Source: Bacillota bacterium (GTDB lineage: Bacteria > Bacillota > Clostridia > Lachnospirales > Lachnospiraceae). From it: DNA of 64,000 nucleotides. Position numbers and translations under genes: made by a program. Numbering within the stretch: position 1 is the stretch's first letter; each line of letters begins with the position of its first letter. The stretch lies in NCBI GenBank assembly GCA_023435895.1, contig JAEZLH010000027.1, positions 1 to 64,000 of the forward strand, given 5' to 3'. The notes under the pieces were generated by a model. The model searched no databases. It had not been told where the DNA came from and was given only the letters and a program-made list of their open reading frames with translations. Below are positions 59,501 to 64,000 of the stretch, piece by piece.

Positions 59501-59978
59501 ACAGTAATAAATTAAATTAAATCAAAGTAATTGAATACTGTAAGATGAAATAAGCAGATTGAAGTGGAGAGTATACCCATATCAAAAACTAAAAGGGTAT
59601 ATAAGGAGACATAAATGGAGGACATAAATAAATTATGGATACCATAATTTAGATTTTGCTATAGCTTTTTATCAAGAATATGATAAAATATCATCAGAAC
59701 AGATTGTTGGAAAGTATTTCGCCTAAAGTTAAAAATTGAGATTGATAAACCATTGATACTCCAATCATAGGTTTAAGTATTAAAGAACACAGGTTTTTTT
59801 GGCAACGGCAACTGATTAGGTATAGACTCTGATTCAGAATATATTTATCAATCTTTATATCAAGAACTGGCTGGTGAGTAAACAGCAACAATACATTGAT
59901 AAAAATAAATAAGAGGTTCTATTATCAATTAAATTAATCACAAAAAATATATAATAAATCACAGAAAGAAGGAGCATC

Positions 59979-60785
59979 ATGGCATTATTTGGTTTTATTG
60001 GAGCAGGTAATATGGGATATCCGCTGTTAAAAGCTGCAGCATCCACTTTTGGTAGCGATGAAGTTGTGTTTACGGACGTATCAAGGGAGCGTTGTGAATA
60101 TGTTACCAAGGAAACAGGGGTTTCCTATAAGGACAATAATATAGAGGTGGTAAAAGCTTGCAAATTCCTGGTACTTGCAATCAAACCTCAGTTTTTTGGT
60201 CAGGTTCTTCACGAGATTAAGGATGAGGTGAATGAGGATCAGGTAATAATCTCGATTGCTGCAGGAATTACCATTGAAACAATGAAGGAAGTGCTTTCAG
60301 AGAAGATTCGAATTGTTCGCGCTATGCCAAACACTCCTGCAATGGTGTTGAAGGGAATGACCGGTATCAGCTATTCAAAGGATAGTTACTCACAAGAGGA
60401 ACTAGAGGTTGTAGATCGTTTCTTTTGTTCCTTTGGAAAATATGAAGTATTCGATGAAAGTCTTATGAATGCGGTAGTGTGCGCTAACGGCAGTTCGCCA
60501 GCTTATGTCTATATGTTCATTGAGGCTTTGGCTGACAGTGTTGTAAGTTATGGTATTCCTAGGGACAAGGCATATACCCTTGTGGCTCAGACGGTGATGG
60601 GTGCAGCAGCAATGGTATTGGAGAGCGGGGAACACCCCGGTCGTCTGAAAGATAATGTATGCTCTCCCGGAGGGACTACAATTGCAGCAGTGAAGGCTTT
60701 AGAGGAATTCGGACTTCGAAGTGCGGTTATGAAAGCCTCGGATGCTTGTTATGAAAAGGCAGTAGCCTTAAGTAAAAAGAAATAG
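59979..60785 (+). CDS. proC: Pyrroline-5-carboxylate reductase
   Basis: Last step of proline synthesis, 268 aa. Rossmann motif FGFIGAGNMGYPLLKAA, AIKPQFFGQVL, VRAMPNTPAMVLKGMTG, and the C-terminal SPGGTTIAAVKALEEFGLR signature. It sits far from proB/proA, yet completes the pathway in this window. ATG 59979 follows AAGGAG. Confidence 0.96.
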   Translation: MALFGFIGAGNMGYPLLKAAASTFGSDEVVFTDVSRERCEYVTKETGVSYKDNNIEVVKACKFLVLAIKPQFFGQVLHEIKDEVNEDQVIISIAAGITIETMKEVLSEKIRIVRAMPNTPAMVLKGMTGISYSKDSYSQEELEVVDRFFCSFGKYEVFDESLMNAVVCANGSSPAYVYMFIEALADSVVSYGIPRDKAYTLVAQTVMGAAAMVLESGEHPGRLKDNVCSPGGTTIAAVKALEEFGLRSAVMKASDACYEKAVALSKKK

Positions 60786-60830
60786 TTGATAATATAAATC
60801 TTCTTATAGAGAACAGTTAGGAGTAATCAT

Positions 60831-61364
60831 ATGAGTCCATACAAGAGAATTAACAGAGAATTGGTACATCCGGGACATATCATCAGTCTTTATCATGATA
60901 CGATTGAGGTAAACGGGGAAAGAGAAGTCGTATATGATTTTATTCATCATAATGGTGCATCCGCGATGATCCCGGTTGATGATGACGGCAAAATATATAT
61001 GGTGCGTCAATATCGTAACGCAGTCGATCAATATACTTTAGAAATCCCTGCCGGTGGACTGAATTCCGGCGAAGACCCCTTAACCTGTGCAATTCGTGAA
61101 TGTGAGGAGGAGACAGGTCACAAGGCGGGCGAAGTACATCATTTGGTGGATCTGTTTACCACTGTTGCTTTTTGTAATGAGAAAATCAGTATCTATTACA
61201 CAACCGGCATCACGCCCTCCGCTCAAAACTTGGATGATGATGAGTTTGTCACAGTGGAAAAATATTCTCTTGAAGAGTTAACCCAGATGATTTTAAACGG
61301 CAAAATTGTGGACGCCAAAACCATAGCAGGGTTGCTCGCATATAAAGCAAAGATAGAAAAATAA
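60831..61364 (+). CDS. Nudix hydrolase, ADP-ribose pyrophosphatase-like
   Basis: 177 aa. The Nudix box is intact: GGLNSGEDPLTCAIRECEEE then TGHKAG. MVRQYRNAVDQYTLEIPAG ahead of the box is typical of ADP-ribose/NDP-sugar pyrophosphatases (NudF-like). ATG 60831 follows TTAGGAG. Confidence 0.92.
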   Translation: MSPYKRINRELVHPGHIISLYHDTIEVNGEREVVYDFIHHNGASAMIPVDDDGKIYMVRQYRNAVDQYTLEIPAGGLNSGEDPLTCAIRECEEETGHKAGEVHHLVDLFTTVAFCNEKISIYYTTGITPSAQNLDDDEFVTVEKYSLEELTQMILNGKIVDAKTIAGLLAYKAKIEK

Positions 61365-61460
61365 TCAGCCTAGAAACATATTCAACAGTGAAATAGCTTG
61401 TTCTATTTTTCTGTTCCTATCATATCTATTTATATAAGAAAATGATGGGTGGGTGATAAG

Positions 61461-62075
61461 ATGAAACCATTAAAGGTTCAATTGCATAAACTAAGTGTAT
61501 TCCAAATAGCCATATTTTTGATCATTGTCGGTGCATTCTTTGGGGTTCTATGCTCCAACATTTTTAAAACGGATTACTCTTCACAAATGCAGACCTTTGA
61601 GTCGAATGTTTTTAACAAAATTGTGGACAACGATATCGATCATATGGGGCTATTTCAATATGTGTTAGGCAAGAATCTGAACAGCTTTATTGTGTTTTGG
61701 CTGTTAAGCCTCACGATTCTCGGTATTCCTTATATGGCATTGAAAGTGACCTCCTTTGGTTTTTTTACCGGGTTCTTCATCTCGGCAATTACCATGCAGT
61801 ATGGCGCAAAAGGGCTGGTGCTAATTGCGGTTTATCTGTTTCCACAAGGGTTATTGTATTTGCCCATAGCGTTGGTTTGCCTATTCAAGGGATTTGCCAT
61901 ATGCAGAACCATATATAGCGAAAATCGAAATAATTTCGGCGGCATAGTAAAGTTAATAAAATCAAATTTATTTTTAATATTCTTATTGGCATTGGCATTG
62001 GTAGCTGCAAGCTTTTTGGAAGCTTATCCGGGTGCTTATTTACTTAAAAAGGTATTAGTTACTTTTATCTCATAA
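61461..62075 (+). CDS. spoIIM: Stage II sporulation protein M
   Basis: 204 aa membrane protein of the DMP engulfment complex (SpoIID-M-P). About five helices; FGVLCSNIFKTD, GMNLNSFIVFW-like VLGKNLNSFIVFWLLSLTIL, and the small C-terminal helices match the SpoIIM family. ATG 61461 follows GGGTGGGTGAT; an in-frame GTG at 61449 is possible. Confidence 0.88.
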   Translation: MKPLKVQLHKLSVFQIAIFLIIVGAFFGVLCSNIFKTDYSSQMQTFESNVFNKIVDNDIDHMGLFQYVLGKNLNSFIVFWLLSLTILGIPYMALKVTSFGFFTGFFISAITMQYGAKGLVLIAVYLFPQGLLYLPIALVCLFKGFAICRTIYSENRNNFGGIVKLIKSNLFLIFLLALALVAASFLEAYPGAYLLKKVLVTFIS

Positions 62076-62143
62076 CATAATCATGATTCACAATACGGTA
62101 CAATACTTCAAAACTGATTTTTGAGAAAACCAGGGAGGTAGGA

Positions 62144-63019
62144 ATGGAACAGTATATCAATGATTTTATTAAGTATTTGCAGGAAATTAGACATGCTTCA
62201 AAAAATACGTTGCAGGCTTATCAGAACGACCTACGGAAATTACAAAATTTCTTGGAGAACCAAGGCATTAATTCTGTTTTAAAAATTAGTGAAACCTGTT
62301 TGAATTCCTATGTCCTAACATTGGAAAAAGAAGGACTGTCAGCTTCTTCCGTATCAAGAAATATCGCCGCTATGAAAGCGTTTATCTTGTATTTGATGAA
62401 GAACGGTATCATTCAAGGAGATCCTTCCGAACGAATTAAGCCACCGAAGGTTCAAAAAAGGACACCCCAAATTCTTGATACGAAAATGATGGACAAGCTT
62501 TTGCATCAACCGGATTTAAAAACCAAGAAAGGAATTCGTGACCGCGCAATTCTTGAGTTGCTTTATGCCACAGGAATCAAGGTAACGGAATTGATTTCAA
62601 TTAAAGTAACTGATGTAAATATGAAGGCTGGTTTTATAACCTGTGGAGAGCGAAGGGAACGAAATATCCCTTTTGGTAAATCTGCCAAGAACGCATTACA
62701 AGAGTATTTAAAGGTACGACCTGAGAATTTTGACAGGACGAACAGTGAGATCCTTTTTCTTAACACCTCAGGGGAACAGCTAAGCAGACAGGGATTGTGG
62801 AAAATATTAAAGACCTATGCAAAGGCAGCAGGGATAGAGACGATTAACCCTAATGCAATCAGACATTCCTTTGCGGCACATCTGATTGACAATGGTGCAG
62901 ACATTGGAAGTGTTCAAGAGTTCTTAGGTCATTCCGATATTACAACAACCCAGCTCTACTTGCCACAAAGCTATAAGAACAGTAGGGAAGTGTATATGAA
63001 TACTCACCCAAGAGCATAG
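62144..63019 (+). CDS. xerD: XerD-like tyrosine recombinase, catalytic residues altered
   Basis: 291 aa, full XerC/D architecture: N-terminal SAM-like core-binding domain (1-105), catalytic domain (110-291). Tyr272, Arg240 (NAIRHSFAAH) and His263 (LGHSD) are kept. But the first catalytic Arg is Lys146 (YATGIKVTEL; usually GLRVSEL), the His two residues before Arg240 in HxxR is Asn237, and the beta-hairpin GKGxKER reads GERRER. It is next to spoIIM, the xerD locus of many Firmicutes. It may be inactive, or a partner that depends on another Xer protein. Its last codons are tandemly copied downstream. GGGAGG precedes ATG 62144. Confidence 0.88.
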   Translation: MEQYINDFIKYLQEIRHASKNTLQAYQNDLRKLQNFLENQGINSVLKISETCLNSYVLTLEKEGLSASSVSRNIAAMKAFILYLMKNGIIQGDPSERIKPPKVQKRTPQILDTKMMDKLLHQPDLKTKKGIRDRAILELLYATGIKVTELISIKVTDVNMKAGFITCGERRERNIPFGKSAKNALQEYLKVRPENFDRTNSEILFLNTSGEQLSRQGLWKILKTYAKAAGIETINPNAIRHSFAAHLIDNGADIGSVQEFLGHSDITTTQLYLPQSYKNSREVYMNTHPRA

Positions 63020-63116
63020 GGAAGTGTATATGAAATACTCATCCAAGAGAGTAGGGGAATGTATATGAAATACTCATCCAAGAGCATAGGGAAATGTATA
63101 ATGCAAATATTGAATG
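62983..63116 (+). repeat. 35-bp tandem copies of the xerD 3' end
   Basis: Units 62983-63016 (34 bp, coding, ending at the stop), 63017-63051 and 63052-63086 (35 bp each), then a partial unit from 63087. Each begins TAGGGAAGTGTATATGAA or a close variant. Confidence 0.92.
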
Positions 63117-63133
63117 ATTTGAACATCTTATGC

Positions 63134-63265
63134 ATTTTCATCTATGCATGAGTCCTATGTGTAAATTATCAGTGCTTCAGCATAGGCGCATTCATTCTAT
63201 TGCTTTATGCAATTTGCCAACTGTGTAGAAAGGCTATTTGACCCCAACATCATCAATAATGGGTG
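63134..63265 (+). repeat. Dispersed intergenic repeat, second copy
   Basis: Reverse-strand match to the 21.9-kb element: CATTCATTCTATTGCTTTAT and GCAATTTGCC, then AAAGGCTATTTGACCCC and CATCAT, line up over about 75 bp with roughly 70% identity by eye. Confidence 0.6.
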
Positions 63266-63340
63266 TTTGAAAGACAACGAAAAGCAGAGGGTAATAAATA
63301 GAAAGCATTGTCACTTTCATAGAACCATAAACGATGATTT

Positions 63341-63427
63341 AAAGGAATTATTTTCATGGTAATTTGTTAATTCAAGAGAGAGATAGCTTGAATTGGATAA
63401 GGATTATTGTGAAAATAATTCCTTTTT
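63341..63427 (+). terminator. Nested palindrome with T-tail after xerD
   Basis: 16-bp arms AAAGGAATTATTTTCA (63341-63356) / TGAAAATAATTCCTTT (63410-63425) are perfect, with an inner hairpin AATTCAAG/CTTGAATT, then TT. It could end the xerD transcript. Confidence 0.55.
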
Positions 63428-63494
63428 ATGTCGGTAAATGCTCTACTAAGTAAAATAAGTAAAATACGTGAAAACGTAATTTCTTTGGTCGATT

Positions 63495-63896
63495 TTAAGT
63501 GACATTTTTAATAATCAATGGTGTTGAGGAAGAAACTTCAAAACCCAAATGGGTATAGAATTCAATCTTATCCTCTTTTTCTGCCATAAGAATCAAATAT
63601 AGATAATTCTTATAATGATCTTTTATTCTGGATACCAGTTCCCTCCCAATTCCTAATCCTTGGTAGGAAGGATTAACCAGTACATAATGAACATAGGCTG
63701 TCATCTCACTGTCATCTAAGGCGTTAATTAAGCCGATTAGCTTGCTTCCATCCCAGGCGGAAATAACGGTGGAAGAATGATTCATCGCCTGTTCAAGGCG
63801 GGAGGGGTATTTGGCAGAGAGCCAGTTGACGGAAAGAAATAAATCTTCTAAATCGGTTGCCTGAAAATTCAGTGCATTCTTATAGGTAATATCCAT
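63495..63896 (-). CDS. GNAT-family N-acetyltransferase
   Basis: 133 aa. The acetyl-CoA motif A reads YVLVNPSYQGLGIGRELVSR, followed by FYTHLGFE (motif B). Substrate unknown. ATG 63896 was chosen (starting MDITYKNALN); a longer frame begins with TTG at 63926. It converges on xerD. Confidence 0.88.
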   Translation of the reverse strand: MDITYKNALNFQATDLEDLFLSVNWLSAKYPSRLEQAMNHSSTVISAWDGSKLIGLINALDDSEMTAYVHYVLVNPSYQGLGIGRELVSRIKDHYKNYLYLILMAEKEDKIEFYTHLGFEVSSSTPLIIKNVT

Positions 63897-64000
63897 ATAG
63901 ACTGCATCCTTTCTGGTTGATGACAATAGGATCTTATGCTAAATTCTATATCCTAAAAACAGTGGTTGTTATAAATTTAATTTCATGCACACAGATTCCT

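Noticed and set aside
59653..59726. Gene remnant DFAIAFYQEYDKISSEQIVG
   Set aside because: About 25 codons without a start or a recognised family; could be chance, so it is only mentioned in the array entry.

Overview
The window reads as the chromosome of a low-GC, endospore-forming Clostridia, most likely Lachnospiraceae (Lachnoclostridium/Anaerocolumna-like). This is an inference from gene content: a T-box, a CIRCE/HrcA heat-shock operon, HisZ with short-form HisG, a HisF-like/HisIE fusion, yqfC-yqfD-phoH-ybeY, rny, spoIIM and an alpha/beta SASP. Nearly all genes are on the + strand and co-oriented. No rRNA, tRNA, prophage, insertion sequence or CRISPR array was seen. Most of the window is conserved housekeeping; the unusual material lies in the intergenic DNA and in a few degenerate enzyme domains.

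Layout. 0.2-2.5 kb: T-box leader and a methionyl-tRNA synthetase-like protein without a recognisable KMSKS. 2.7-6.8 kb: lepA, hemW and two small unknowns. 7.1-15.3 kb: heat-shock operon hrcA-grpE-dnaK-dnaJ followed by prmA, a short SASP gene and rsmE. 15.3-22.6 kb: small alarmone synthetase, RsmF-type methyltransferase, two pseudouridine synthases, HAD phosphatase, recU, uppP and a YbaK-type deacylase. 22.6-29.3 kb: histidine genes hisZ-G-D and hisB-A-(F-like)IE, without hisC, hisH or a normal hisF. 29.5-32.4 kb: alaS with its terminator. 33.2-34.2 kb: bioY under a BirA-type operator, plus a DUF1284 gene. 34.3-38.2 kb: rpsU, yqfC, yqfD, phoH, ybeY. 38.2-45.4 kb: DUF3048 lipoprotein, SpoVB-type flippase, BofC-like protein and two FAD proteins. 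45.4-48.6 kb: proB, UPF0291, 5-formyl-THF cyclo-ligase and proA. 48.6-53.1 kb: hflK-hflC, an M14 peptidase and miaB. 54.4-63.9 kb: rny, lipoproteins, an aspartate-type aminotransferase, proC, Nudix hydrolase, spoIIM, a XerD-like protein with altered catalytic residues, and a GNAT acetyltransferase.

How the parts work together. Translation and RNA quality control dominate (aaRS, EF4, rRNA and tRNA modification, YbeY, RNase Y). Proline (proB, proA, proC) and most of histidine synthesis are encoded. Clear regulatory signals are the T-box, CIRCE, the BirA-like operator, and strong sigma-A promoters before lepA, hisZ, hisB, rsmE and rpsU.

Less explained structure falls into three groups. First, at least eight intergenic regions carry nested imperfect palindromes of about 80-200 nt without shared sequence. 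Second, there is a dispersed repeat with copies near 14.3, 21.9 and 63.2 kb. Third, several tandem duplications occur, two of which copy the 3' end of a gene past its stop codon, plus a 55-bp tandem array after the aminotransferase. I did not find one clear new multi-gene system. The best leads are the HisF-like pseudo-domain on HisIE, the substituted XerD, the T-box whose terminator contains the Shine-Dalgarno, and the palindrome/repeat landscape.
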